DNA from: Bradyrhizobium sp. in8p8 | Lineage (GTDB): Bacteria; Pseudomonadota; Alphaproteobacteria; Rhizobiales; Xanthobacteraceae | NCBI RefSeq assembly: GCF_000426845.1 | Contig: NZ_AUGD01000001.1 | Coordinates: forward strand, 451,001-515,000 | DNA: 64,000 nt | Direction: 5' to 3' | Shown: one piece after another, positions 25,929-34,275 of the stretch | How the letters are laid out: each line of letters begins with the position of its first letter | Position numbering within the stretch: position 1 is the stretch's first letter | Made by a program: the position numbers and the translations under genes | Notes under the pieces: generated by a model | Told to the model about the DNA's origin: nothing | Seen by the model: the letters and a program-made list of their open reading frames with translations, nothing else | The model's database searches: none

Positions 25929-26798
25929 TCACGCTTCCAGATGCCGGCCGGGAAACAGTTGCCGGACGATGCCGCCGACGCGGCCGAACAGCACGGAGAC
26001 CACGTAGATCACCGTCGCCACGAGAATGATCGCAGGGCCTGAGGGCACGCGGGTCTGGAACGACAGCACGAGGCCGGCATAGCCCGAGACGGCAGCAGCA
26101 GTCACGGCAATGCATATCATGGCGGTGAGATCGTGCGACCAGAACCGGGCGATCCCGGCCGGCAGGATCATGAGGCCGACAGCGAGCAGCGTGCCGAGCG
26201 CTTGAAAGCCGTTGACCAGGTTGATGACGACGAGCGCGAGAAACGCGAGGTGCGCAGGTCCCCCCGCGCGGCTGACCGTGCGCAGAAACAGCGGATCGAC
26301 GCTCTCGATCACGAGTGGCCGGTAGATCACCGCGAGCACCAGCAGCGTGATCGTGGCGTTGATGGCCACCACCAACAGCGTCTGGTCGTCCATCGCCAGA
26401 ATGTTGCCGAACAGCACATGCAGCAGATCGATATTGGTACCCTTGATCGAGACGATGGTGACGCCGAGCGCGAGCGAGGCGAGATAGAACGTGGCGAGCG
26501 AAGCGTCCTCCTTCAGTCCCGTCGAGCGTGCCACCACGCCCGCGAGGATCGCGACCGCAAAGCCGGCGATCAGGCCGCCCGCCGTCATCGCGAACAGATT
26601 GAGGCCCGAGAGCAGGAAGCCGACCGCCGCGCCCGGGAGGATTGCATGCGCCATGGCATCGCCGACGAGGCTCATCCGCCGCAACATCAGGAACATGCCG
26701 ATCGGCGCGCCCGCGAGCGCTAGCGCGATCACGGCGGCGAGCGCCCGCCGCATGAACTCGAATTCGGTGAACGGGCCGATCAGCACGTCATAGATCAT
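25929..26798 (-). CDS. Zinc ABC transporter permease (ZnuB-like)
   Basis: 289-residue inner-membrane permease of the metal ABC-3 family with about eight hydrophobic helices. Conserved segments are RRMSLVGDAMAHAILPGAAVGFLL near the N-terminus, LLHVLFGNILAM in the middle, and NGFQALGTLLAVGLMILPAGIARFW before the last helices. It lies between the ATPase (6 bases) and the binding protein (2 bases), all on the minus strand. Confidence 0.94.
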   Translation of the reverse strand: MIYDVLIGPFTEFEFMRRALAAVIALALAGAPIGMFLMLRRMSLVGDAMAHAILPGAAVGFLLSGLNLFAMTAGGLIAGFAVAILAGVVARSTGLKEDASLATFYLASLALGVTIVSIKGTNIDLLHVLFGNILAMDDQTLLVVAINATITLLVLAVIYRPLVIESVDPLFLRTVSRAGGPAHLAFLALVVINLVNGFQALGTLLAVGLMILPAGIARFWSHDLTAMICIAVTAAAVSGYAGLVLSFQTRVPSGPAIILVATVIYVVSVLFGRVGGIVRQLFPGRHLEA

Positions 26799-26804
26799 CG
26801 GATA

Positions 26805-27560
26805 TCAAGCCGCCCGCGAGCTGATATCATCGGCTGCGCAGGCCGCGGCGCTGTCATCGAACGCCTCGCACATCCGCATCGCAACCAGCAGATTTTCCGG
26901 CGTCAGCACCTCCGCCGTCGGACCCCACGCCACAGGGCCGCGGGCCAGCACCAGAGTCTCGGCGAAGTGGTTGCGCACCATCTCCATGTCGTGCAGCGCA
27001 GCGAGCACAGTCCGGCCTTCGCCGTGCCAGCGCTGCACCAGCGCGAGCAGGTCGGCCGTGGTCTTGCTGTCGATGGCATTGAAGGGCTCGTCGAGCACGA
27101 TCAGACGAGCGTCCTGGAGCAGCACGCGCGCGAACAGCACGCGCTGCATCTGGCCACCCGAGAGCGTGCCGATCGGTCGGTTCTCGAATCCATTGAGTCC
27201 GACGGACGCGATCGCGCGGAGGATCTTTTCGCGGGCAGCCTTGCCAACGCCACCGAACAGGGAGGTGGCGCGCCACAACCCGGTGCCGACGAAATCGAAC
27301 ACCGAGATCGGGAAGCTGCGGTCGATCTCGGCGCTCTGGGGCAGGTAGGCGATGTCCCTGCGGTCGAGACCGCCGAGATGGATGCTCCCGTCGAGCGGCT
27401 TGAGGATGCCGACGATGCCGCGCAACAACGTCGACTTGCCGGCGCCGTTGGGACCGATCACCGCGACCAGCGCGCCTTGTGCAATCTCGCCGTTGAGATG
27501 GTGCACGGCCGGATGCCGGTCGTAGCCGAGCGTAACGTTGTGGAAGTGCAGGGCCGCCAT
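26805..27560 (-). CDS. Zinc ABC transporter ATP-binding protein (ZnuC-like)
   Basis: 251-residue ATPase. Walker A is GPNGAGKSTLLR, the signature is LSGGQMQRVLFAR, Walker B ends LIVLDEPFNA, and the switch histidine is in ALHDMEMV. I chose ATG at 27560 because GAGGTG lies just upstream; a GTG at 27566 that would overlap the previous stop as GTGA is an alternative. It energises uptake through the neighbouring permease. Confidence 0.94.
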   Translation of the reverse strand: MAALHFHNVTLGYDRHPAVHHLNGEIAQGALVAVIGPNGAGKSTLLRGIVGILKPLDGSIHLGGLDRRDIAYLPQSAEIDRSFPISVFDFVGTGLWRATSLFGGVGKAAREKILRAIASVGLNGFENRPIGTLSGGQMQRVLFARVLLQDARLIVLDEPFNAIDSKTTADLLALVQRWHGEGRTVLAALHDMEMVRNHFAETLVLARGPVAWGPTAEVLTPENLLVAMRMCEAFDDSAAACAADDISSRAA

Positions 27561-27562
27561 GG

Positions 27563-27787
27563 TCACCTCATCGCCAGCAAGACGATGCCCCAGAGAACGG
27601 CACAGACGCCGACTGCGGCCGCAAGGCGACCCGCCATGGTCATGCGCAGGATCGACCAGGGCGCCGCTTGGGCCGGATGCGGTGAGGCCTCATCATGGCT
27701 ATGGGCGTGGTCGTGCGAATGCCTGTAGCCATGAGGGTGGCTGTGGGCATGGTCATGATGATCGGCGCGGGACGCAGCAGGAACCAT
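27563..27787 (-). CDS. Small His-rich single-pass membrane protein
   Basis: 74-residue protein. The N-terminal half holds 13 histidines within residues 10-37 (HHDHAHSHPHGYRHSHDHAH), and a hydrophobic helix follows at about residues 52-72, ending in AMR. It is the first gene after the Zur box: only 3 bases lie between the box and its ATG, so the mRNA is probably leaderless or nearly so. Its TGA lies 2 bases before the ATG of the transporter ATPase. I recognise no named family. A zinc-binding accessory to the transporter, or a metal-sensing leader peptide, are possible and unproven. Confidence 0.75.
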   Translation of the reverse strand: MVPAASRADHHDHAHSHPHGYRHSHDHAHSHDEASPHPAQAAPWSILRMTMAGRLAAAVGVCAVLWGIVLLAMR

Positions 27788-27790
27788 GAT

Positions 27791-27813
27791 GTGACGTTAT
27801 ATTATAACATTAC
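27791..27813 (-). promoter_or_regulatory. Zur box
   Basis: The core gttata-t-tataac (27796-27808) lies in a longer inverted repeat from 27791 to 27813. On the minus strand it reads TAATGTTATAATATAACGT, which agrees with the alphaproteobacterial Zur consensus as I recall it. It contains TATAAT, so bound Zur would cover the -10 element of the His-rich/znu operon. Confidence 0.85.
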
Positions 27814-27830
27814 CCCTGTCCACGCCCGGC

Positions 27831-28331
27831 TCACGGCTTGCCGATCACCATCGCGACCGCCGCGGCCACGAATGGAAACGGCACCGATACGGCGCAGCGG
27901 AACCAGACGAAACGGGCCGGCATGAACGGGATCTCCCACAAGATCACCCGCTGGAAGGCGAACAGGGCCCAGGCGACGACATAGGCGACCACCTGAGGCA
28001 CGCCGCCACCGGACTTCAGCGCCACCGTGCCGATGGAGAAGCCAACCACAGGACCGCCGGGCGTCGCGGCGCCAGCGACCACGGCGGTCGCTACCCCGAG
28101 CCAACCGCTGTCCGGTCCGAGCCAACCTGTGATCACCTCCTGCGGTATGATGGCGGCGATGTAGCCGGAGCCGATCACACCGAGCGCGATCCGCGGCACG
28201 ATGTTGATGAAGTCCATCGCGCCTTCTCGAAGCGAGGCTTTGAATACGGGAGGGCCGCGGCGGAATGCGATCAGGCCGACGCCTAGCACCGAGCCCCACA
28301 ACAGGATGTCGATCAGAAGCGCTGCGCTCAA
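27831..28331 (-). CDS. Permease half-protein B (ArsP_1/YraQ-like)
   Basis: 166-residue integral membrane protein from a TTG at 28331 that overlaps the stop of the preceding gene as TTGA. It has about four to five hydrophobic helices. The motif ATPGGPVVGFSIGTVAL and the segment VILWEIPFMPARFVW match the corresponding parts of the upstream half-protein (LPGGPFTAYPVAS and VAWEIPIMGTDF), so the two are homologous and probably form one permease as a heterodimer. The transported molecule is unknown; members of the ArsP_1/DUF318 family include organoarsenical exporters. It ends just upstream of the Zur box. Confidence 0.75.
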   Translation of the reverse strand: MSAALLIDILLWGSVLGVGLIAFRRGPPVFKASLREGAMDFINIVPRIALGVIGSGYIAAIIPQEVITGWLGPDSGWLGVATAVVAGAATPGGPVVGFSIGTVALKSGGGVPQVVAYVVAWALFAFQRVILWEIPFMPARFVWFRCAVSVPFPFVAAAVAMVIGKP

Positions 28332-28933
28332 GTCTCGTCGTCCTTGATGGCGGGCTTCGGATACATCCTCACGTAGACGAAGCGGCCGAGAGCGCCTGCG
28401 AGCACCGGCAGCGGCAGCGAGATCACGATCCGCCACAAGGTGAAATCGGTGCCCATGATCGGGATCTCCCAGGCCACCGCCCGGCCGTAGCCGATCAGGG
28501 TCCAGCTCACGACCATGGCGATGGTGGCACCGAAATCGGCACCGACCGCGAGCAGCGCGCTCGCCACGGGGTAGGCGGTAAAGGGACCACCGGGCAGGAT
28601 CGCGCCGAACGCGGTACCAATCAAAAGACCCATCAAGCCGGACTTCGGCCCGAGCGAGCGCGAGACTTTCTCGTGCGGCAGGATCTCCGAGATGAAAGCG
28701 CCGAGCAGGCAGCCGGCCAGCACGCGCGGCAGGATGCCGGAGAAGAGCGAGAGGTCGTGGGTCAGAATGTCGAGAACGCCATCGGTGCCGTCGCGACGCC
28801 AGACAAGGCCTGCGCTCACCGCCACCAGGACCGCGATGATGATAGTCGACCAGCCGATCGGCTTACGCACACGCCCCGGACGCGGCTCGGAGTCCTCGGC
28901 AGGCGCCGGCGTGTTCGGGGAAGGTTCTGACAA
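28328..28933 (-). CDS. Permease half-protein A (ArsP_1/YraQ-like)
   Basis: 201 residues if translation begins at the TTG at 28933; an ATG at 29017 is in frame and the true start is uncertain. The N-terminal 25 residues are polar and proline-rich, then about five hydrophobic helices follow. The central motif FGAILPGGPFTAYPVAS and the segment VAWEIPIMGTDFTLWR recur in the downstream half-protein. The gene overlaps that one by 4 bases. Split permeases of this type would need both halves in the membrane. The substrate is unknown, though proximity to the zinc operon suggests a metal or metalloid. Confidence 0.75.
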   Translation of the reverse strand: MSEPSPNTPAPAEDSEPRPGRVRKPIGWSTIIIAVLVAVSAGLVWRRDGTDGVLDILTHDLSLFSGILPRVLAGCLLGAFISEILPHEKVSRSLGPKSGLMGLLIGTAFGAILPGGPFTAYPVASALLAVGADFGATIAMVVSWTLIGYGRAVAWEIPIMGTDFTLWRIVISLPLPVLAGALGRFVYVRMYPKPAIKDDET

Positions 28934-29048
28934 TGGGTGTGGGGCGGCTCGAGGGTGAATCCTTTTCTGATTAAGGGCGCCGCCGAGGCGATGCAAACGG
29001 CGTGATGACAGACCCATGCGCGTACCACGCAGGGCAATTCCGCACAGC

Positions 29049-29079
29049 AAAAAGGCGGCCGCGCCAGCGACCGCCTTTT
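29049..29079. terminator. Bidirectional terminator between sodB and permease genes
   Basis: aaaaggcgg (29050-29058) pairs with ccgcctttt (29071-29079), giving T-runs on both strands. It lies 108 bases after the sodB stop in the direction of sodB transcription. Confidence 0.75.
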
Positions 29080-29107
29080 GTCAGTCTCGGGCGGCGCGCC
29101 GACGCCG

Positions 29108-29181
29108 ACCCGGAACCCATCGGGCGCGAGCCCTAGCATTCAAATGAACTCCGGGCTCACGCTTCGCGCGGCCCGGAATGA
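29108..29181. repeat. Degenerate family B palindromic repeat
   Basis: The right arm (ccgggctcacgcttcgcgcg then gcccggaatgac) is intact from 29151 to 29181, while the left arm is diverged. It lies just after the sodB stop. Confidence 0.65.
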
Positions 29182-29186
29182 CATCG

Positions 29187-29783
29187 TCACGCCTTCTCGA
29201 ACAGGGACTCCACGTATTCCCAGTTCACGAGGTTCTCGACGAACGCCTTGAGATAGTCGGGGCGACGGTTGCGATAATCGATGTAATAGGAGTGCTCCCA
29301 GACGTCGCAGCCGAGAATCGGGGTAGCACCGTGCACCAGCGGATTCTCGCCGTTCGGGGTCTTGGAGATCTCGAGCTTGCCGTTCTTGACCTGGAGCCAG
29401 CACCAGCCGGAGCCGAACTGGCCGATGCCGGCCGCCTGGAAGTCCGCCTTGAACTTCTCGAAGCCGCCGAGGTCCTCGTTGATCTTCTTCTCGAGCTTGC
29501 TGGGCAGCTTGGTGCCGCCGCCATTGGGCTTCATCCAGCTCCAGAAGTGAATGTGGTTGTAGTGCTGGCCGGCATTGTTGAACACGGCCGGGTTCTTGCC
29601 GAACGAGCCCTTGACGATCTCTTCAAGGGACTTGCCTTCCCATTCGGTCCCCTTGAGCGCGTTGTTGCCGTTGGTGACGTAGGCCTGGTGATGTTTGTCG
29701 TGGTGATATTCGAGCGTCTCCTTCGACATGTACTGACCGAGGGCGTCATAGGCGTAAGGGAGTGGGGGCAGCGTAAAGGTCAT
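29187..29783 (-). CDS. sodB: Superoxide dismutase, Fe type
   Basis: 198-residue enzyme converting superoxide to hydrogen peroxide and oxygen in the cytoplasm. Metal ligands are visible: the histidine in EYHHDKHH, the histidine in NNAGQHYNHIHFW, and the aspartate and histidine of DVWEHSYYIDY. The glutamine in NNAGQHYNH is the position used by iron-type enzymes; Mn-type enzymes have glycine there. The QFGSGW segment also fits. It is transcribed alone, ending in a repeat and a bidirectional terminator. Confidence 0.95.
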   Translation of the reverse strand: MTFTLPPLPYAYDALGQYMSKETLEYHHDKHHQAYVTNGNNALKGTEWEGKSLEEIVKGSFGKNPAVFNNAGQHYNHIHFWSWMKPNGGGTKLPSKLEKKINEDLGGFEKFKADFQAAGIGQFGSGWCWLQVKNGKLEISKTPNGENPLVHGATPILGCDVWEHSYYIDYRNRRPDYLKAFVENLVNWEYVESLFEKA

Positions 29784-30029
29784 GGGTTCTTGTCCGCAAC
29801 TGGTGGGGAACGAGTTCTAACGGTCACCCCTTATAGAAGGTTCCGCAGCCGTTAAATACCTCAGAATTTCGCAAACGCGTGGTGCCGACGCTTGGCACGA
29901 TTGCATAAAATCGTCGCAGGACAAGGACATCTGCGGCAGTCGTGGCGGGCCGATGCAAAATACCATTGCCTTTGAAGCGCTTATGGCGGAACGAATGCCC
30001 TGCGCAGCGCCAGTGCGAAAGACGGAGCC

Positions 30030-30557
30030 ATGAGCATCGAGATCGACATTCTGAACGGTGACGCCTCGTGGCCGATAGCGGAGCCGCTGCATCAGGCAGT
30101 GTGGGGACCACATGTGATTGCGGACAAGCCCTGGGCGCACGTCAAATGGGCCAATGCCGATCTGCGCGTTCTGATCGAGACGCCCGAGGACGGTCTCGTT
30201 TGCCATGTCGGCATCTACTTCCGAACCGTCACCTGGAACGGACAGAAGGTCCACATTGGCGGCATCGGCGGGGTCTGCACGCGCGAGGACCGACGCGGCC
30301 GCGGTTATGCAACGATCGCACTCGACGCGGCCGTGCACACGATCAGGGCCAACGAAGCGGTCCGCTTCGCCCTGCTGTTCTGCGAGCCGCACAATTTCGC
30401 ATTCTACGAGACCCGCAGCTGGCTCCCCTTCGAGGGCGAGGTCTATTGCGAGCAGCCGGAAGGGCGGATCCGCTTTACCCAGATGGCGCCCTACGTCTTC
30501 AACATCGTCCGCGCGCCGACGCTGGGCACCATCGACCTATGCGGCCTGCCCTGGTGA
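30030..30557 (+). CDS. GNAT acetyltransferase, AAC(2')-like
   Basis: 175-residue acetyltransferase. The acetyl-CoA motif is GVCTREDRRGRGYATIALDA, followed by LLFCEPHNFAFYETRSW. The C-terminal end, with a TIDLCGLPW-type finish, resembles aminoglycoside 2'-N-acetyltransferases, in which a similar CxxxW end is seen. That does not show resistance activity; most chromosomal relatives act on other amines or are uncharacterised. It stands alone between sodB and a MATE exporter, about 80 bases before the latter on the same strand. Confidence 0.82.
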   Translation: MSIEIDILNGDASWPIAEPLHQAVWGPHVIADKPWAHVKWANADLRVLIETPEDGLVCHVGIYFRTVTWNGQKVHIGGIGGVCTREDRRGRGYATIALDAAVHTIRANEAVRFALLFCEPHNFAFYETRSWLPFEGEVYCEQPEGRIRFTQMAPYVFNIVRAPTLGTIDLCGLPW

Positions 30558-30638
30558 GCCCTGCGTGAGCAAGGGCTGCGCGGGTCGACCCACGTTCTAT
30601 AATATGTCGACCATCATTTAATATTCCGCCCGGTGAAC

Positions 30639-32024
30639 ATGACGATCGACGCCCCCCTAGATGCCGTCCCGCCGGTTGCGCCGGTCGTCTCCCCCATCGC
30701 CAGCCTGCTGACCGCACCGATTCTCCCGACGCTGCTGCGGCTCGCGATTCCCAACATGATCGCGATGGTCGGCAGCACGCTGGTTGCGGTGGCCGAGACC
30801 TCCTATATCGGCCGGCTCGGCACCATTCCGCTCGCGGCGATCGCGCTGGTGTTTCCGTTCGCGATGCTGACGCAGATGATGAGCGCTGGCGCGATGGGCG
30901 GCGGCGTCTCCTCCGCCATCAGCCGCGCGCTGGGCGCTGGGAATCGCGACCGCGCTGCGACGCTGGCGCTGCACGCTGCCATCATCGGCCTCTGCGGCGG
31001 GCTGTTCTTCACGGTGATGATGCTCGTCTTTGGCCGCTCCTTCTTCGCGCTCCTCGGCGGACGCGAGCAGGTGCTGGAGGAGGCCAGCAGCTATTCGCAG
31101 GTGCTGTTCTCCGGCGCGGTGGCGATCTGGCTCGTCAACACGCTGGCCTCGGTCATCCGTGGCACCGGGGACATGCGCCTGCCTTCGATGACGCTGATCG
31201 GAGCGAGCGTGCTCCAAATCGCGCTCGGCGGCACGCTCGGGCTCGGGCTGTTCGGAGTGCCGCAATTCGGCATGCCGGGCGTCGCGAGCGGCCAGTTGAT
31301 TGCGTTCAGCTGCGCGGCGATCTTCTTCCTCTGGTATCTGTTGTCCGGACGCAGCCGGCTGCCGCTGGCTCTTCGTGCCTTCCATTTCGAGCGCGCGATG
31401 TTCGTGGACATTCTCAAGGTCGGCGCGTTGGCCTGTCTGTCGCCGCTCCAGACCGTGCTCACCATCCTGATATTTACCAAGATCCTGGCGACCTTCGGCA
31501 CCGAAACACTGGCGGGCTACGGCATCGGATCGCGGCTGGAATTCTTGCTCATCCCGATCACCTTCGCCTTCGGCATAGCCTCGGTGCCGATGGTCGGCAT
31601 GGCGATCGGCGCCGGAGACGTGAAGCGCGCGCGGCGGGTGGCCTGGACTGCGGCGGCGGCCTCCGGACTCACCATCGGCCTGATCGGCCTCGCCGTTGCG
31701 CTCGCTCCGTCGCTGTGGGTCGGGCTCTTCACGCGGGATCCCGGCGTCACCGCGGCAGCGCACAGCTATTTCCATTGGGCAGGACCGGCCTTCGTGTTCT
31801 TCGGCATGGGCGTGTCGTTGTACTTCTCGTCACAGGGTGCGGCGCGAGTCGGCGGCCCCGTGCTCGCCTCCACGGTGCGGCTCCTGATGGTCGCGATCGG
31901 CGGCGTCGGACTGATGACCGCGCAAGCTCCGGCCTGGACTCTGTTCGCGCTGGTCGGTGGCGCCATGGTCGTGTTCGGACTGTCGACCGCGGCGTCTGTC
32001 GCCTTCGTGCGATGGGGCAAATGA
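30639..32024 (+). CDS. MATE family multidrug exporter
   Basis: 461-residue inner-membrane transporter with about twelve helices, exchanging cations for drugs or metabolites. Features are the N-terminal IPNMIAMVGSTLVAVAETSYIGRLG and SAGAMGGGVSSAISRALGAGN, and the second-half AGYGIGSRLEFLLIPITFAFGIASVPMVG, the internal repeat typical of the family. I prefer ATG at 30639 over an in-frame GTG two codons upstream. The previous gene on the same strand encodes a GNAT protein; co-transcription is possible. Confidence 0.92.
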   Translation: MTIDAPLDAVPPVAPVVSPIASLLTAPILPTLLRLAIPNMIAMVGSTLVAVAETSYIGRLGTIPLAAIALVFPFAMLTQMMSAGAMGGGVSSAISRALGAGNRDRAATLALHAAIIGLCGGLFFTVMMLVFGRSFFALLGGREQVLEEASSYSQVLFSGAVAIWLVNTLASVIRGTGDMRLPSMTLIGASVLQIALGGTLGLGLFGVPQFGMPGVASGQLIAFSCAAIFFLWYLLSGRSRLPLALRAFHFERAMFVDILKVGALACLSPLQTVLTILIFTKILATFGTETLAGYGIGSRLEFLLIPITFAFGIASVPMVGMAIGAGDVKRARRVAWTAAAASGLTIGLIGLAVALAPSLWVGLFTRDPGVTAAAHSYFHWAGPAFVFFGMGVSLYFSSQGAARVGGPVLASTVRLLMVAIGGVGLMTAQAPAWTLFALVGGAMVVFGLSTAASVAFVRWGK

Positions 32025-32170
32025 TCATAGGGCGGTAGGCGCGGGAATGTGATTCCAAGCCAGCGTTGCACTATCCTGCCGGGCTGCTATCGAGGCGCTC
32101 CATTCTAGGGCCCTTGTCCAGGCTGCGTCGGTGCGCTCTGCGGCGGCGAGATCTGGACGCGCGCCGGGCG

Positions 32171-33322
32171 CTAGCTCGCTGCCATCATCGCCTTCAACGC
32201 CGTCGCCGCCGAGGCATAGCCGCCACGCGCGCCGTCGATGAAATGGACGTGATCGCTCCGCAGCAGCGAGGGTGTGAAGCAGGTCATCATGGCCGCATCC
32301 TGCCGGTGGACGCCGTAGCGCACGATACCCTCGCGCGCCGCCGCAGCGAGACGATCGGTGAGGGCACGTTCAAGCTCGACCGTACAGTCGATGACCATGC
32401 GCAAGCCGTCATCATATTTCCTGAAGTCCGAGTTCTCAGCCACCTGACGCTTGTAGACGCCAGGCATGAAGCCGCCGGCCTTGAGGTCGAAGCGCATGAT
32501 CAGATAGGCGAACAGCGTGTAGGCGAGCACGCTGACCCTGCGTGCGAGCAGCGAACCGCCACGCTTGGTGCGGGCCTCGAAGTCCACCCCCTGCGGCGGC
32601 CATTTCAGCGGCGGCCCTTGCGGCGGCACCGGGCGGCCGCCATCCGGACTGAGCTCGACCAGATCGATGACGTCCTCGATTACCTTGCGGAAGGCGCGCG
32701 GATCGGCACCCCGTGTCGGCATCACCAGCAGCGATAGGATCAATCCGCGGGAGGCCGGAATCACCTCGAATCGGCAGGACAGGCCCGACAGGTCGGGTTG
32801 CGTGCCCGCGGGCGCCGCCTCGACCGCAAACTCGCCGCGCTTCATCGCGGCCTCGGCCCAGGCGAGGCCGCCGCCCGAGAACATCGCATAGGACAGGTTG
32901 GCCGAAGGCCCGAACCGGGCGACGCGCACGTCCAGGGCCTGCGCACGAATGGCGCTGACCGGCACTAGTGCGACGCGCATGGTCAGATCGAGATCTTCCC
33001 GCACCCAGGTCGCAGTCGCAGCCAGCGCCTCGCGGGCCAGTTCGACATCATCCGGCGAAACCGCAAAGCTTGCGCCGTCGCCCCCGAATACGAAGGGAAA
33101 TTCGCGTCCCGCCAACGCGTTCGTCACCGCCGCGATCACCGCAGCGCCTGCCATGTTCACCGCCTTGTAGCGCTGCGCCGCGATCGCCCTGGTCGAATCG
33201 ACGATATCGGCAACGCCGATGCTCCAGTCGTCGGGCAGCGGCGAGTAGAGCGCGGGATCCATCAGGCTGGTGAAGCCTCTGAAGACGGGAATGCCGCGAT
33301 AGAAAGACTCGCCTGAAATCAT
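32171..33322 (-). CDS. DUF3095 protein with cyclase-like core
   Basis: 383-residue cytoplasmic protein of the DUF3095 family. The N-terminal region has the hallmarks of a class III nucleotide cyclase: VADIVDST (with D39) and FVFGGDGASFAV (with D82), the two aspartates that would bind metals. The rest (about residues 180-383) carries the DUF3095 part, including RGGSLLARRVSVLAYTLFAYL and GMRM-like stretches. Whether it makes a cyclic nucleotide or only binds one is unknown. It is convergent with the MATE gene and no sensor domain or partner is adjacent. Confidence 0.85.
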   Translation of the reverse strand: MISGESFYRGIPVFRGFTSLMDPALYSPLPDDWSIGVADIVDSTRAIAAQRYKAVNMAGAAVIAAVTNALAGREFPFVFGGDGASFAVSPDDVELAREALAATATWVREDLDLTMRVALVPVSAIRAQALDVRVARFGPSANLSYAMFSGGGLAWAEAAMKRGEFAVEAAPAGTQPDLSGLSCRFEVIPASRGLILSLLVMPTRGADPRAFRKVIEDVIDLVELSPDGGRPVPPQGPPLKWPPQGVDFEARTKRGGSLLARRVSVLAYTLFAYLIMRFDLKAGGFMPGVYKRQVAENSDFRKYDDGLRMVIDCTVELERALTDRLAAAAREGIVRYGVHRQDAAMMTCFTPSLLRSDHVHFIDGARGGYASAATALKAMMAAS

Positions 33323-33536
33323 TCGGAATGCCGGGTGGTTGGAATGCGCGTCGGAACAGAATACGCGGCAGGACCGATCCGGGTTCGCCGGCCGGCAGCC
33401 TTTTCGATCATTTGGCCGAAAAGGACACGGACAACAAGATGCCGGCGCTTGCGATTCCGCGGCGGGTCATTGATCGGCGTCAAACGGCCGTCTGGGGAGA
33501 CCGGATATCGTCATTCAGCTCAAAGGGGTGCATGGG

Positions 33537-33935
33537 ATGATCGAGGTGTCCGACTTTGGCCGCAAGGACTCAGGCTCTCCAGTCCGCCGGCGCACGGGCA
33601 TTGACCCAGTCAGCGCGGTGAAGATGCCCGAAAGACTGACGGCAGCCGTCGATGCCTGGGCCGAAGCTCATGGCCTGACCCGCTCGGATGCGATCTGCAA
33701 GCTGATCGAACTGGGCCTGAAGATGACGCCCCCGGTCGTCCCGCCGGTACACCCGACGGAATCGAGCGCCACCAGGATCGAGGAGATCGCAGTACACGAG
33801 ATCGAGGCGCTGCTCGATCCCGCATTGCCGGCCGACGAACGCGAACGCCGCATTCGCCGCCTGACCGAGGGGCCGCCGGAATTCTCACAGCAGCGAATTG
33901 ACCTGCCGAAGGACTCGCCGAAGCAGCGAACGTGA
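33537..33935 (+). CDS. Ribbon-helix-helix DNA-binding-like protein
   Basis: 132 residues from ATG at 33537, preceded by an aaagggg ribosome site 8 bases upstream. Residues about 25-65 form a CopG-like ribbon-helix-helix (VKMPERLTAAVDAWAEAHG then TRSDAICKLIELGLK). The C-terminal half is acidic and proline-rich with no recognised domain. No toxin gene is next to it, so an antitoxin role is not supported. It may be a transcription regulator of unknown target. Confidence 0.75.
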   Translation: MIEVSDFGRKDSGSPVRRRTGIDPVSAVKMPERLTAAVDAWAEAHGLTRSDAICKLIELGLKMTPPVVPPVHPTESSATRIEEIAVHEIEALLDPALPADERERRIRRLTEGPPEFSQQRIDLPKDSPKQRT

Positions 33936-33939
33936 GCGG

Positions 33940-34149
33940 CTAGTGCAGCTTGTCCTCTTGACGCTTGCGTAGGCTGTCGAGCGACGCATCACGACAGCCG
34001 ACCAGGCGCACGAATTGCTGTGGGTACATTTCATGGCCGTGACTGCCGGAATTCTGATGCGTCATCGGCGGACAGCGGACATCATCCGGCTCCGTCCGGG
34101 ATTGCTCCGGCAGACTCCGGTGTGAAGCGGTCATGTTTGGCGGGGTCAT
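33940..34149 (-). CDS. Small protein, unknown
   Basis: 69 residues from ATG at 34149, which has an agggag ribosome site. The sequence is polar, with HRSLPEQSRTEPDDVRCP and a basic C-terminus (DSLRKRQEDKLH), and has two cysteines. I recognise no domain. It lies 4 bases past the stop of the convergent ribbon-helix-helix gene. Confidence 0.55.
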   Translation of the reverse strand: MTPPNMTASHRSLPEQSRTEPDDVRCPPMTHQNSGSHGHEMYPQQFVRLVGCRDASLDSLRKRQEDKLH

Positions 34150-34275
34150 GGACTGCTCCCTGTCGATTAGGGCAGATCGGTTGACGTAACCCAATCGATT
34201 GCGGGGCATCTTACGACCAGATCCGGACAGATGTCATTGTGCCGGATCAACACGATCACGACGGGCGGGTTCCGC

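Noticed and set aside
29806..29820. Iron-control (ICE-like) motif upstream of sodB
   Set aside because: ttctaa and gaac elements resemble the ICE box, but the spacing of the half-sites is 4 rather than 3, and one half is incomplete.
33537..34149. Ribbon-helix-helix gene and small minus-strand gene as a toxin-antitoxin pair
   Set aside because: They are convergent rather than in one operon, and the small protein has no toxin features.
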